A stretch of DNA of 64,000 nt, taken from NCBI RefSeq assembly GCF_014205875.1, contig NZ_JACHEN010000015.1, positions 1-64,000 of the forward strand, in the 5' to 3' direction. The translations under genes were made by a program, and so were the position numbers. The stretch's first letter is position 1, and each line of letters opens with the position of its first letter. Origin of the DNA: Anaerosolibacter carboniphilus. Lineage in GTDB: Bacteria > Bacillota > Clostridia > Peptostreptococcales > Thermotaleaceae. Shown piece after piece: positions 21,980-31,545 of this stretch. Below the pieces are notes generated by a model. The model was given only the letters and a program-made list of their open reading frames with translations, was not told where the DNA came from and made no database searches.

Positions 21980-22990
21980 ATGGCTCGTAAAGCAGGAATC
22001 ACTGGAAAAGAAAAGGCGGCAATATTGTTAATTGCTTTAGGACCTGATAAATCAGCGAAAATATTCAAACATCTTCAAGAAGAAGAAATTGAAGAATTGA
22101 CGCTGGAGATTGCAAATATGCGAAAGATTTCTCCAGAAGAAAAAGAAAGGGTGCTAGAGGAGTTTTATCAGATATGCTTAGCTCAGGATTACATTTCTGA
22201 GGGTGGTATTAATTATGCTAAGGAGATTCTAGAAAAGGCGCTAGGTTCTCAAAAAGCATTTGACATCGTTAATAAGTTAACTGCTTCTTTACAAGTAAGG
22301 CCATTTGATTTTGTGAGAAAAGCTGATGCAGGACAATTATTAAACTTTATCCAGAATGAACATGCTCAAACAATATCTTTAATTCTGGCATATTTAAATC
22401 CATTACAGGCAGGACAAATTTTATCTGCTCTTCCTCAGGCAAAACAAGCTGAAGTAGCTCAGCGGATCGCAACCATGGATAGAACATCGCCAGAGATCAT
22501 AAAAGAAATTGAATCAGTTTTAGAAAGAAAACTATCAGCTATGGTGACTCAAGATTATACAACTGCTGGTGGTATTCAATCTATCGTAGATATTTTAAAT
22601 GCTGTTGATCGAGGTACTGAGAAATTTATTATGGAAACCCTTGAAATTCAAGATGTTGAGCTAGCTGAAGAAATCAAGAAACGTATGTTTGTATTTGAAG
22701 ATATTGTTACCCTTGATAACACTTCCATTCAAAGATTTATACGGGAAGTTGAGAATAATGAGCTGGCAGTTGCATTGAAGGGTGCCACAGAAGAAGTAAA
22801 AGAAATCATATTCAGCAATATGTCTAAGCGAATGGCGGAAATGATCAAAGAGGATATGGACTTTATGGGTCCTGTCCGTCTGCGAGATGTGGAGGAAGCA
22901 CAGCAGAAAATTGTTAATATTATCCGTAAGCTAGAAGAAGCAGGTGAAATTATCATTTCACGCGGTGGGGGAGATGAAATAATTGTCTAG
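21980..22990 (+). CDS. fliG: Flagellar motor switch protein FliG
   Basis: 336 aa, typical. The three FliG domains are present: the N-terminal FliF-binding part (KAAILLIALGPDKSAKIFKHL), the middle domain with the EHAQTISLILAYL helix, and the C-terminal torque domain (VFEDIVTLDNTSIQRFIREV, MSKRMAEMIKEDMDFMGPVRL) whose charged residues face MotA. It overlaps the start of fliH by 8 bases, a sign of translational coupling. Confidence 0.98.
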   Translation: MARKAGITGKEKAAILLIALGPDKSAKIFKHLQEEEIEELTLEIANMRKISPEEKERVLEEFYQICLAQDYISEGGINYAKEILEKALGSQKAFDIVNKLTASLQVRPFDFVRKADAGQLLNFIQNEHAQTISLILAYLNPLQAGQILSALPQAKQAEVAQRIATMDRTSPEIIKEIESVLERKLSAMVTQDYTTAGGIQSIVDILNAVDRGTEKFIMETLEIQDVELAEEIKKRMFVFEDIVTLDNTSIQRFIREVENNELAVALKGATEEVKEIIFSNMSKRMAEMIKEDMDFMGPVRLRDVEEAQQKIVNIIRKLEEAGEIIISRGGGDEIIV

Positions 22991-23744
22991 GATTTTCAAA
23001 TCATCCTACGTGAACATTGGAGAAATAAAAGAGATTCATGTATGTACAGTAATTCCGTCTACTGATATAGAAATGGAAGAAACAAAAGAGGAAGAAACAA
23101 AAGACGAACAAGTAATTGATGTGGAAGCCTTGTATGAAGAAAAGCTAAAGGAAGCAGAGCTTCAGATCAATGATCAACTAGCAGAGGCAAAAAGAGAAGC
23201 TGACGAAATTGTTCAGAGAGCCCAACAAGAGGCAATGAGTGTATTGGAAAAAGCAAGACAGGAAGGTTATGTTGAAGGAAAAGAAGTTGGATATGATGAA
23301 GGCAAGCGCTCAGCTGATGCGATTATTCAAGAGGCACTACAGATCAAAGAGCATATTCAATCACAGAAAGTGTCCATGACGAAGGAAATTGAAAAAGATG
23401 TAAATGCTTTAATTATCCAGATTGTTGAAAATATATTAAACATGAAAGTACAAGATTGTGAAGACGTCATCATGGGGCTAGTGAAGCTAGGATTGGATAA
23501 ATGCACATATACGGATCACCTCGTTATTCGCGTTAGCCCAGAGGATTATGGTTTTGCTATGGCATCTAAAGACAAGATACTATGCCTTGCAGAGAATATA
23601 AGCGACTTGGAAATTAAGCAGGATGCATCGTTGAACAAAGGGAGTTGTGTTATCGATACAATCTCTGGAAGTGTGGATTCAAGCGTAGAAACTCAGCTGC
23701 AATACATCAAGGATATTTTTCTAGAACTGCTGGAAAGTGAGTGA
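22983..23744 (+). CDS. fliH: Flagellar export ATPase regulator FliH
   Basis: 253 aa. An acidic N-terminal part is followed by a long coiled coil (about residues 45-125, EEKLKEAELQINDQLAEAKR) with a Gly-containing repeat region (EGYVEGKEVGYDEGKRSADA). The C-terminal part resembles the V/A-ATPase E subunit. FliH is the stator-like partner of FliI. The TTG start at 22983 lies inside the end of fliG, after GGGGGAGA. Confidence 0.9.
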   Translation: MSRIFKSSYVNIGEIKEIHVCTVIPSTDIEMEETKEEETKDEQVIDVEALYEEKLKEAELQINDQLAEAKREADEIVQRAQQEAMSVLEKARQEGYVEGKEVGYDEGKRSADAIIQEALQIKEHIQSQKVSMTKEIEKDVNALIIQIVENILNMKVQDCEDVIMGLVKLGLDKCTYTDHLVIRVSPEDYGFAMASKDKILCLAENISDLEIKQDASLNKGSCVIDTISGSVDSSVETQLQYIKDIFLELLESE

Positions 23745-25062
23745 TAGCTTGGAAGCATTAAACTTAAATAAATATCGATCAGCTATTGAAAATGCGAATC
23801 TTATTAAGTATATAGGAAGAGTGTCTCAGGTGATTGGGCTGACAATAGAGTCCAATGGACCCGCAGTTAAGTTAGGAGAACTATGCTTTATATATCCCTT
23901 AAAAGGGAATCAGTGCATTAAAGCTGAGGTTGTGGGATTCAAAGATAGTAAAGTGCTTTTAATGCCCCTGGGAGAGATGGATGGAATTGGACCGGGAAGT
24001 AGGGTTGTAGCCACTGGCGATGCATTGTACGTCAATGTTGGAGACGAACTTCTGGGAAGGGTATTAGATGGCCTGGGAAATCCCATGGATGGAAAAAACA
24101 ATATTGCATTAAATAGAAAGTATCCCATTAACAATCAGCCACCCGATCCGTTAAGACGTAAAAAGATCAATGATGTCTTGTCTTTGGGAGTAAAAGCGAT
24201 TGATGGATTGCTAACTTGTGGAATAGGGCAAAGGATAGGAATTTTCGCAGGTAGTGGTGTTGGGAAAAGTACTTTACTTGGAATGATCGCAAGAAATACC
24301 ATGGCAGATGTGAACGTCATTGCGTTAATAGGAGAACGAGGTAGGGAGGTCCGGGAATTTATTGAAAACGATCTTCAAGAAGAAGGACTTCGCCGATCTG
24401 TTTTGGTCGTAGCGACATCAGACCAGCCTGCGTTGGTTAGAATGAAAGGTGCTTTGCTGGCAACAGCCATTGCAGAGTATTTTCGAGACAAGGGGAAAAA
24501 TGTAATGCTTCTAATGGACTCGTTGACAAGATTCTCAATGGCCCAGAGAGAAGTTGGACTGGCTGTTGGAGAACCACCTGTCACTAGAGGATACACACCA
24601 TCTGTTTTTGCAGCCCTTCCTAAATTGCTTGAGCGTTCAGGAAATTCAGATAAGGGTTCAATCACTGGACTGTATACAGTGCTCGTGGATGGTGATGACT
24701 TGAATGAGCCAATCACGGATGCAGTAAGGGGTATACTGGATGGACACATTGTATTGTCGAGAAAACTAGCAAACAAGAACCATTATCCCGCCATAGATAT
24801 CTTGGCTAGTGTAAGCAGGGTAATGCCTAACATTGTAGGAGATCAGCACAAGGCTATGGCGAATCAATTTAAAAATCTATTGGCTGTCTATAAGGAAGCT
24901 GAAGATTTAATCAACATTGGTGCCTATGTAAAAGGAAGCAACAAAGAAATCGATCATGCTGTTGCGATGATCGATAAACTAAACAACTATCTGAAACAGA
25001 ATACCCACGATAAGTTTGATTATGAAGATGCTCAGCAGCTGTTGGCAGAACTAATGGTTTAG
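23737..25062 (+). CDS. fliI: Flagellum-specific ATPase FliI
   Basis: 441 aa, similar to F1 beta subunits. Walker A GSGVGKST is near residues 172-179, and the Walker B region has KNVMLLMDSLTRFSMAQRE. The family signature GEPPVTRGYTPSVFA is intact. FliI hydrolyses ATP at the export gate with FliH and FliJ. The GTG at 23737 overlaps the fliH stop; a TTG at 23749 (LEALNLNKY) is an equally possible start. Confidence 0.97.
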   Translation: MSDSLEALNLNKYRSAIENANLIKYIGRVSQVIGLTIESNGPAVKLGELCFIYPLKGNQCIKAEVVGFKDSKVLLMPLGEMDGIGPGSRVVATGDALYVNVGDELLGRVLDGLGNPMDGKNNIALNRKYPINNQPPDPLRRKKINDVLSLGVKAIDGLLTCGIGQRIGIFAGSGVGKSTLLGMIARNTMADVNVIALIGERGREVREFIENDLQEEGLRRSVLVVATSDQPALVRMKGALLATAIAEYFRDKGKNVMLLMDSLTRFSMAQREVGLAVGEPPVTRGYTPSVFAALPKLLERSGNSDKGSITGLYTVLVDGDDLNEPITDAVRGILDGHIVLSRKLANKNHYPAIDILASVSRVMPNIVGDQHKAMANQFKNLLAVYKEAEDLINIGAYVKGSNKEIDHAVAMIDKLNNYLKQNTHDKFDYEDAQQLLAELMV

Positions 25063-25073
25063 GGGTGTAGCCG

Positions 25074-25517
25074 ATGAATAAATTCAATTTTAAATACCAA
25101 AATCTTTTGGGCGTAAAGGAAAAATATGAGGAACTGATTCAAGGCAAATTAACTACGGCTCTCAAAAGATTAGAGGATGAGAAACAAAGGCTTGTAGCAT
25201 ACGAAAAGACCAAAGAAACTTACAATGGTATGATTCATACAAAAATGATAGAAGGAACGGATCTATCGGTGATTCGCATATGGGATATTTACGTTAGAAG
25301 TTTAGATAAGAAAATATCCTACCAGACGCAAGTGATAGAAAGGTGTCATCGGGATGTGGATGAAATTCGAACAAGCTTGGTAAAGGCTTCTCAGGAACGA
25401 AAAACATTTGAAAAATTAAAAGAAATTGGTTTTGACGATTTTACTTATAATGAAAAAAAAGAAGAAGAAAAATTCGTAGACCAATTGGTTACCTTTAAAA
25501 ATTTTAAAAGTATTTAG
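25074..25517 (+). CDS. fliJ: Flagellar export chaperone FliJ
   Basis: 147 aa, nearly all predicted coiled coil (LLGVKEKYEELIQGKLTTAL, with heptads to the end), the shape of FliJ, which fits in the centre of the FliI ring and links it to FlhA. FliJ sequences are poorly conserved, so the call rests on length, coiled coil and position after fliI. Confidence 0.85.
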   Translation: MNKFNFKYQNLLGVKEKYEELIQGKLTTALKRLEDEKQRLVAYEKTKETYNGMIHTKMIEGTDLSVIRIWDIYVRSLDKKISYQTQVIERCHRDVDEIRTSLVKASQERKTFEKLKEIGFDDFTYNEKKEEEKFVDQLVTFKNFKSI

Positions 25518-25526
25518 GGGGAAAAA

Positions 25527-26789
25527 ATGGCAAAATCGAAACCACTTGAAAACGAGAACCAAGGCCTAAGCATAGGAAAAATCGTCATCATCGTCATCCT
25601 TGTTTTTACATTTGTTCCCATTAGCGTATTGAGTATCCTGTATTTTACAAATGAGAATTTTAAGTATATCGCTAACGGACATTTGGGCAATGCGCCTGGT
25701 GCTATAGGAAAGTACTTTCAGAGTTTTCCTACTAGAGATGAAAGGGAGGCCCAAAAGAGAAATGTAGCCAATTATCTATTAGATCTGGATACTTCAAGGG
25801 CCGCAGATAAATTGATCTTGATAAAAAAAGAAGACAATGCCTTATTCTCAGATCTGATTAAGATCATGTCTGAAAAAAATGCAAAGAAAACGGAACCAAT
25901 CTTAGAGTTGATACGAGATAATTCCATTAAAAAGGATATTCTTACATCAACCATTGAACAGATTAATAGCGAGAAAAAACTTAGCCTGTCAGAACAAGCG
26001 AAGTATTATGAAACACTTTCTGCTGCCAGTTTGGTACAAGAGATCAACAGAGTACTTATGGATGGAGCGGTTTCTTTTCGGGATATGGGCTTGATAATTG
26101 AACAGATGAATGAAAAGATTGCGGTCAGTGTGTTAAATAACTTAGATGAGGAGATGGCCCTCAAAATCCTTTCTAACTTTGATTCCTTAGAAAAAGGAAA
26201 AAAGTTGCAAGAGATCGTAGCGCAGATGAAGGATAAGGAAAGAAGCCTTGTAAGTAGTGCCCAGATCTATAATACAGAATTACCTGAAAAGCTAATCAAT
26301 GATTTGGGACAAGTAAAAAAATATAAACTGGAAGAGCTTTCCGTACTTTATAGAAATATGAGCATATTGCAAGGCGCTCAAATTCTTTCTCGGGTAGAAG
26401 ATAAAGATTTTAAATTAAATCTATTGAACAAGATCAAAGAGGATGAAATTGTTCGAGAAGGAAATGATTTGGTTACTTCAGATCTCATAAAGGCAACAAA
26501 AATGTTCGAAGAGTATAATCGTAAAATTTCTGATCTTGTGAATGTTTATAAAAAAATGGAGCCGCAGCAAATTGCGGATTTGATTTCAAAGCTGTATAAA
26601 AATAACAACGGAGTCAGCAAGTATTCCTTTGAAAATGGCGAAAGTTTCAACATTACAGATAAGGATCTTGCCATAGAGGTGCTAAGAAAATTATCTGAAA
26701 AGGTGACGGCTCAAGTATTAGCCGGCCTTGATGCCGATTTAGCATCCGAAATCTCAAAATCATTGGCATTACCGAAAGAAAAAATATAA
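25527..26789 (+). CDS. MotE-like protein with MgtE N-terminal-type domains
   Basis: 420 aa. One transmembrane segment at about residues 16-40 (IGKIVIIVILVFTFVPISVL) is followed by a long non-membrane region of helices. Two stretches resemble the MgtE intracellular N domain: NEKIAVSVLNNLDEEMALKIL (about 195-215) and the C-terminal KMEPQQIADLISKLY with SEKVTAQVLAGLDADLASEI. Proteins of this type often sit between fliJ and fliK and are named MotE or FliJ-associated. This copy is about twice as long as the short versions I recall. The ribosome-binding site is weak (GGGGGAAAAA). The role in the flagellum is not established here. Confidence 0.75.
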   Translation: MAKSKPLENENQGLSIGKIVIIVILVFTFVPISVLSILYFTNENFKYIANGHLGNAPGAIGKYFQSFPTRDEREAQKRNVANYLLDLDTSRAADKLILIKKEDNALFSDLIKIMSEKNAKKTEPILELIRDNSIKKDILTSTIEQINSEKKLSLSEQAKYYETLSAASLVQEINRVLMDGAVSFRDMGLIIEQMNEKIAVSVLNNLDEEMALKILSNFDSLEKGKKLQEIVAQMKDKERSLVSSAQIYNTELPEKLINDLGQVKKYKLEELSVLYRNMSILQGAQILSRVEDKDFKLNLLNKIKEDEIVREGNDLVTSDLIKATKMFEEYNRKISDLVNVYKKMEPQQIADLISKLYKNNNGVSKYSFENGESFNITDKDLAIEVLRKLSEKVTAQVLAGLDADLASEISKSLALPKEKI

Positions 26790-26817
26790 ATATACTACAT
26801 GAAAGGAGGTGAAAAAA

Positions 26818-28206
26818 GTGGCGCAGATAAATTTGAATGCACTATCAGCAATGATGCAAGGCACTCGCAGCATTAAAAAAGTTCAGAGTGACAGCAATAC
26901 CCATCAAGGTGAGTTTGATAAGGTTTTTGAGAGCAAGCTTCAAGGAACAAAGTCAGAGCAGGCTGCCAAATATCAAAAGCAAAACGCTGTTCAGGACAAA
27001 AACTTGAACAAAACAGCAGCTAGTTCATCCGAAAACAGTAAAATTCAGACTCCAGTTGAGGATGAATCCAGTGTCGACGAGCAACAAGCTAATGATCAGG
27101 ATATGAATCCGGACCTACTTGCTATGATTCAGTCGATGGAAAAAATGATGGAGCAGATTAACATGCTTCTTGAAGGTACAGGCGATCTAGATAACGATAG
27201 TATGAACGCCATGATGAAGGACATTCGTGTTCAGCTTGGTGACTTACTAGCACAAATAGAAAAGTTCAGTCAAGGAAATCTGACTCAAGTTGAACAGACT
27301 GTTGATCTAAATCAACTTACTGACGCTGTATCTAGTTCCCTCACTGCATTGGATGATCTCTTAAATGGAAGTGAAGGGAATGAAAAATCCATTGAAATGG
27401 GTTCCGTTTTGGAGAAGCTGGACGGCGTATTACAACAGCACATTGATCAATTGAATACTGCAGCAAAGGGAATCGTTGCAAATTCTCGGAATGACCTTGT
27501 GGATGCTAGTCAAACAGATGATTCATTAGATCAACATGTCAGTGAATTGAAACAAGAAGAACCTGCAGTGCATCTGACGAAGGTAAATTCAACGGAAGAA
27601 AAATCGTCAAACAGTGATGGTGAAGAATTGAATCATGACAGCCTGGGAAAACAGGAAAGTCTCCACAGTGCAAAAGTTCTTGTAAATGTGCAGCATACTG
27701 ATGCGCAGCCTGTTCAAGTGCAGCAGGATAGCCCTGTGGAAACAGTGAAAGTTGATTTGCCTATCATGCAGCAAGTGAAGGCCAACAATATCATTGAACA
27801 AGTAGCCAATAAGATTCAAATCAATGTAGGAGACGAAGGCTCCGAAATGACATTGCAGTTGAAACCTGAAAACCTAGGGAAACTGGATATGAAGATCTCC
27901 ATCGAAAGGGGCATTGTGGTAGCTCGATTCGTAGCTGAAAGTCAAATGGTGAAAGAAGTTATCGAATCAAACTTCAATACGTTGAAGGATGCCTTACAGG
28001 AGAAAGGTCTTGCAGTTCAAGAGTTGAGCGTTTTTGTTGGCAATGATCCAAATTATCAAAATCAACAAAACTTCATGACGTTTAAACGAAAGGCAAGTAA
28101 GGGCAACAATGGTTATGATGAAGGCATCTTTGGCGGATCTGTAGAGGAAGTGGCAGCGAATCATTCAAGATCTTTAAGCACATCAAAAATTGACTTTTTT
28201 GCATAA
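26818..28206 (+). CDS. fliK: Flagellar hook-length control protein FliK
   Basis: 462 aa. A low-complexity, Gln/Ser/Asp-rich N-terminal two thirds acts as the molecular ruler. The conserved C-terminal Flg_hook domain is at about residues 330-420 (MTLQLKPENLGKLDMKISIE, VAESQMVKEVIESNF, LQEKGLAVQELSVFVG) and switches export specificity through FlhB. The GTG at 26818 is chosen since AAAGGAGGTG lies just before it and an upstream GTG is part of that site. Confidence 0.9.
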   Translation: MAQINLNALSAMMQGTRSIKKVQSDSNTHQGEFDKVFESKLQGTKSEQAAKYQKQNAVQDKNLNKTAASSSENSKIQTPVEDESSVDEQQANDQDMNPDLLAMIQSMEKMMEQINMLLEGTGDLDNDSMNAMMKDIRVQLGDLLAQIEKFSQGNLTQVEQTVDLNQLTDAVSSSLTALDDLLNGSEGNEKSIEMGSVLEKLDGVLQQHIDQLNTAAKGIVANSRNDLVDASQTDDSLDQHVSELKQEEPAVHLTKVNSTEEKSSNSDGEELNHDSLGKQESLHSAKVLVNVQHTDAQPVQVQQDSPVETVKVDLPIMQQVKANNIIEQVANKIQINVGDEGSEMTLQLKPENLGKLDMKISIERGIVVARFVAESQMVKEVIESNFNTLKDALQEKGLAVQELSVFVGNDPNYQNQQNFMTFKRKASKGNNGYDEGIFGGSVEEVAANHSRSLSTSKIDFFA

Positions 28207-28218
28207 GGAGGTATAAAA

Positions 28219-28593
28219 ATGGCAGATGAGATAATCGGTAAGATTGGCCAGAATACGTCAACTTATAACACGACAAGCACCACTGGTTCATCCATGGATA
28301 AGGATGCTTTTTTAAAGCTTTTGGTGACCCAGTTAAGTCATCAGGATCCATTGAATCCAGTAGAGGACAAGGAATTTATTGCCCAGATGGCCCAGTTCAG
28401 TACTTTGGAAGCAGTACAAAATTTAGACAGTACGATGGAAGAATCTATGGATTTGATGTATGACCTTACTACCGTTCAGGTACAGCAGGCAAAAGAGCAT
28501 AATGAAAAGATTCTTGAGAGCAATCAGAAGATCATTGATGAGTTGGTAAAACTCAGTAAGGCCATTGAGGCATATGGAATAAAAACAGAATAA
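28219..28593 (+). CDS. flgD: Flagellar hook assembly protein FlgD (short form)
   Basis: 124 aa. The conserved N-terminal motif [20 protein letters not shown], and [14 protein letters not shown] define FlgD, the hook scaffolding protein. The C-terminal Ig-like domains of Gram-negative FlgD are absent, as in Bacillus-type short FlgD; a coiled coil follows instead. AAGGAGG precedes the ATG. It lies between fliK and the operon protein. Confidence 0.93.
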   Translation: MADEIIGKIGQNTSTYNTTSTTGSSMDKDAFLKLLVTQLSHQDPLNPVEDKEFIAQMAQFSTLEAVQNLDSTMEESMDLMYDLTTVQVQQAKEHNEKILESNQKIIDELVKLSKAIEAYGIKTE

Positions 28594-28621
28594 TACATAG
28601 TAAGGCGAAGGAGGAATGGGA

Positions 28622-29002
28622 ATGAATAAGATTTGGATTCAGAATACAAGGCCCATTAATCCTAGCGTAGGCAATACCAAGCCGCCTTCCTACGAAGCTG
28701 TTGAGAAAAAGCCCTTTGCTCAAGTATTAGATACAATCATCAACCATCAGGACGTAAAATTTTCAAAACATGCATTGCAGAGGCTTGAGGCTAGGAATAT
28801 ACATTTGGACAACCATGAAATCGATCGAATTCATGATGGTCTAAAGAAGGCGAGTCAAAAAGGAATCCGAGAAACACTGATTTTAATGGACAACAAGGCT
28901 TTTGTGGCAAGTGTCCATAACAAAACTATTATCACGGCTGCTCTGGACGAGCAGTTAAAGGAAAGTGTATTTACCAATATTGACGGTGCTGTCATCGTAT
29001 AG
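28622..29002 (+). CDS. Flagellar operon protein (TIGR02530 type)
   Basis: 126 aa. The core FSKHALQRLEARNIHLDNHE and ETLILMDNKAFVASVHNKTI, then TAALDEQLKESVFTNIDG are typical of the small protein always found between flgD and flgE in Firmicutes. The role is unknown; it may help hook assembly. ATG 28622 is preferred since AAGGAGG is seven bases before it, while ATG 28616 is too close to that site. Confidence 0.85.
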   Translation: MNKIWIQNTRPINPSVGNTKPPSYEAVEKKPFAQVLDTIINHQDVKFSKHALQRLEARNIHLDNHEIDRIHDGLKKASQKGIRETLILMDNKAFVASVHNKTIITAALDEQLKESVFTNIDGAVIV

Positions 29003-29084
29003 CTGGACCTTATAAAGGAAGCTAGGATGATTCCTAAATGACAGAGGGAATCATAGGCACCAAATTGAAGGAGGTCATGTAAAA

Positions 29085-30467
29085 ATGATGCGATCAATGT
29101 ATTCTGCTGTGTCGGGTTTAAGTGCACATCAGACGAAAATGGATGTAATCGGTAACAATATTGCCAATGTAAATACCGTAGGATTTAAATCTGGAAGAGT
29201 AACCTTCCAGGAGGTTTTTAGCCAAACCATCAGAGGAGCATCCGCTCCCCAGGATGATAGAGGGGGTTCAAATCCCCAGCAAATCGGACTGGGTGCCAAT
29301 GTAGCATCCATTGATACCATCTTCACGAGGGGTGCTGCTGAGGCCACAGGTGTAGCAGCAGACTTAATGATCAATGGAGATAATGGATTTTTTATTGTAT
29401 CAAACGATTCAAATTTTGCAAACAGAAGCTATACAAGAGCCGGGAACTTCAAAATTGATGCTGCAGGAAATTTAGTTACAACCGAAGGCTATAGGGTACT
29501 GGGATATCCGGTTGAGGAAAGCTCTTATGGAGGCAAACCTGTTTACAAGACGAGTCTAGAAGGATTGAAAATCAATCAAGCAGCCACAGTCCCAGCCCAG
29601 ATCACGACAAAAGCGACAGCTTCAGGAAATCTAGATAGTGAAACGAAGTTACTTGACCCAGCTCCTGCAAATCTTATATCGGAGGATCCAACTGATAGAG
29701 ATGCAGTTTATATTAAAACTGCCGATGGGAAATATGAAACCAATCCCGATTATGCAGATTGCATAGCCAGGGAATATACTTTTGAAGTAAATGATAAGCT
29801 AGGCGGAACCCATACTATCAGACAAGCATTTATCAAAACAAACGAAAATGAATTCACAGTAGTCTCTTTTTATGAGGGAAAAGATGGAACAATGACAAGT
29901 TTTAAGGATGGGGCAACAACTAATCCTGCTACTGAGGTCATAAGTTTTGAAGACGGCATATGGGAGTCAGGCGGTCCATTAGAATTAACAATAGATGGAG
30001 CAGTTACAAATGGTGCGGGAGCTGTTATATTTAACGTAAATTATAATGATTTAACCTCCTATGCTTCGGATTCCAATGCATCTGCTGAGAAAGATGATGG
30101 CTATAAAGCTGGTACCTTGGATGGATACACCATAGGTGCCGATGGAACGATTTCTGGTATATTCAGTAATGGAGTGAAAACACCATTGGGGAGAATCGCC
30201 ATTGCAAACTTTAAGAACCCAGCTGGTTTGCAGAAGACAGATTCAAATATGTTTATCAATACAGCCAACTCAGGAGACCCTATCATTGGTAAGCCAGGAG
30301 AGGCTGGGTTTGCTTCGTTAAATCCTGGGACTCTTGAAATGTCCAATGTGGACTTATCCAGGGAATTTACCTATATGATTACAACTCAAAGAGGTTTCCA
30401 GGCCAATTCCAGGGTCATCACTACAACAGACCAGATGTTAGAAGAGTTAGTAAACTTGAAGAGATAA
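29085..30467 (+). CDS. flgE: Flagellar hook protein FlgE
   Basis: 460 aa. N-terminal rod/hook motif (MYSAVSGLSAHQTKMDVIGN then NIANVNTVGFKSGRVTFQEV) and the C-terminal coiled segment (MSNVDLSREFTYMITTQRGF) flank a variable D1/D2 region (about 90-400) exposed on the hook surface. FlgE forms the curved hook linking rod and filament. AAGGAGGT precedes ATG. A long hairpin follows the gene. Confidence 0.96.
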   Translation: MMRSMYSAVSGLSAHQTKMDVIGNNIANVNTVGFKSGRVTFQEVFSQTIRGASAPQDDRGGSNPQQIGLGANVASIDTIFTRGAAEATGVAADLMINGDNGFFIVSNDSNFANRSYTRAGNFKIDAAGNLVTTEGYRVLGYPVEESSYGGKPVYKTSLEGLKINQAATVPAQITTKATASGNLDSETKLLDPAPANLISEDPTDRDAVYIKTADGKYETNPDYADCIAREYTFEVNDKLGGTHTIRQAFIKTNENEFTVVSFYEGKDGTMTSFKDGATTNPATEVISFEDGIWESGGPLELTIDGAVTNGAGAVIFNVNYNDLTSYASDSNASAEKDDGYKAGTLDGYTIGADGTISGIFSNGVKTPLGRIAIANFKNPAGLQKTDSNMFINTANSGDPIIGKPGEAGFASLNPGTLEMSNVDLSREFTYMITTQRGFQANSRVITTTDQMLEELVNLKR

Positions 30468-30478
30468 TCAATAAATTA

Positions 30479-30512
30479 GGAATTATAATCCCAATTTTGG
30501 GATTATAATTCC
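30479..30512. repeat. 34-nt inverted repeat between flgE and flbD
   Basis: A perfect 15-bp stem (GGAATTATAATCCCA and its complement) around a 4-base loop ATTT, 11 bases after the flgE stop and 20 before flbD. There is no T run, so it is not a standard terminator. It may protect the flgE end of the mRNA, raising hook protein over downstream genes. Confidence 0.8.
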
Positions 30513-30531
30513 CTACTAAAAAGGTGATAAG

Positions 30532-30753
30532 ATGATCAAAGTATCTCGATTAAGCGGAGAAAGCTATATCGTCAACAGTGAACTGATTGAGTTCATTGAG
30601 GCCACGCCTGATACGGTAATTACCCTCACTACAGGGAAGAAAGTTGTTGTGAAGGAAAACGTAGAAGAAATTGTACAACGTGCAATTGAATATAAACAAA
30701 AAATTTTCACCAAAGAAGTAATCATAAAAAGCATTTCAGGAAATGAGGTGTAG
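30532..30753 (+). CDS. flbD: Flagellar protein FlbD
   Basis: 73 aa, the usual size of the small FlbD (SwrD) family. The core MIKVSRLSGESYIVNSELIE and DTVITLTTGKKVVVKENVEE are typical. In Bacillus the related SwrD increases motor power. It is followed after 3 bases by motA. A preceding AAGGTGA supports the start. Confidence 0.9.
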   Translation: MIKVSRLSGESYIVNSELIEFIEATPDTVITLTTGKKVVVKENVEEIVQRAIEYKQKIFTKEVIIKSISGNEV

Positions 30754-30756
30754 CTA

Positions 30757-31545
30757 TTGGATTTAGCAACATTAATTGGAATATTACTAGGTTTTGGTTT
30801 TATGCTAATGGGAATTATGCTGGGTGGACCGATTTCATCCTTCTGGGATGGGCCTTCTGTGGTTATTGTTCTTGGAGGTACAGTGGCAGGTACGCTGGTA
30901 GCATTTCCACTCAGTAAGATGAAGCTGGCTATTCCAGTGTTGAAAAAAGCATTCTCTTCCAAGGAATTGGAGCCTGGGGATACGATTAACAAAATAATCG
31001 ATCTGGCCAATACAGCAAGAAGAGAAGGATTGCTAGCGCTGGAAGAGGCATCAGAAAACTTGGATGATGATTTTCTTCAAAAAGGTGTCATGTTGATCGT
31101 AGATGGTACAGATCCTGAATTGGTTAGAAACATTCTGGAGACAGAGTTGGCCTTTCTTGAGTCAAGGCATGGTTCAGGAAGGGGATTGTTTGAAATGATG
31201 GGGAGTCTTGCGCCAGCCTTTGGTATGATTGGTACGCTTATAGGATTGGTACAGATGCTGCAAAAGCTGGATGATCCGAAGTCCATTGGACCGAGTATGG
31301 CTGTAGCCTTAATCACAACCTTCTATGGGTCAGTATTGGCAAACCTAATCTTTATCCCAATAGCTGCCAAATTAAAGGTTCGCAGTGGTGAGGAAATATT
31401 GATCAAAGAGATCATGGTTGAAGGTCTTTTGTCCATACAGGCTGGAGAAAATCCAAGAATTATTGAGGAGAAATTAAAGGCATTCTTGCCACCAACAACC
31501 AGAAAAAGCCTTCAAAATGGAAAAGGGGAAGGTGCTGAGACATAA
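30757..31545 (+). CDS. motA: Flagellar motor stator protein MotA
   Basis: 262 aa with four membrane segments. Segments one and two open the protein (LIGILLGFGFMLMGIMLGGP); three and four are at about 150-200 (MMGSLAPAFGMIGTLIGLVQ; VALITTFYGSVLANLIFIPI). The cytoplasmic loop between holds the charged residues that touch FliG. With MotB it forms the proton- or sodium-driven stator. The TTG start follows GAGGTG. The stop overlaps the motB start by one base. Confidence 0.96.
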   Translation: MDLATLIGILLGFGFMLMGIMLGGPISSFWDGPSVVIVLGGTVAGTLVAFPLSKMKLAIPVLKKAFSSKELEPGDTINKIIDLANTARREGLLALEEASENLDDDFLQKGVMLIVDGTDPELVRNILETELAFLESRHGSGRGLFEMMGSLAPAFGMIGTLIGLVQMLQKLDDPKSIGPSMAVALITTFYGSVLANLIFIPIAAKLKVRSGEEILIKEIMVEGLLSIQAGENPRIIEEKLKAFLPPTTRKSLQNGKGEGAET

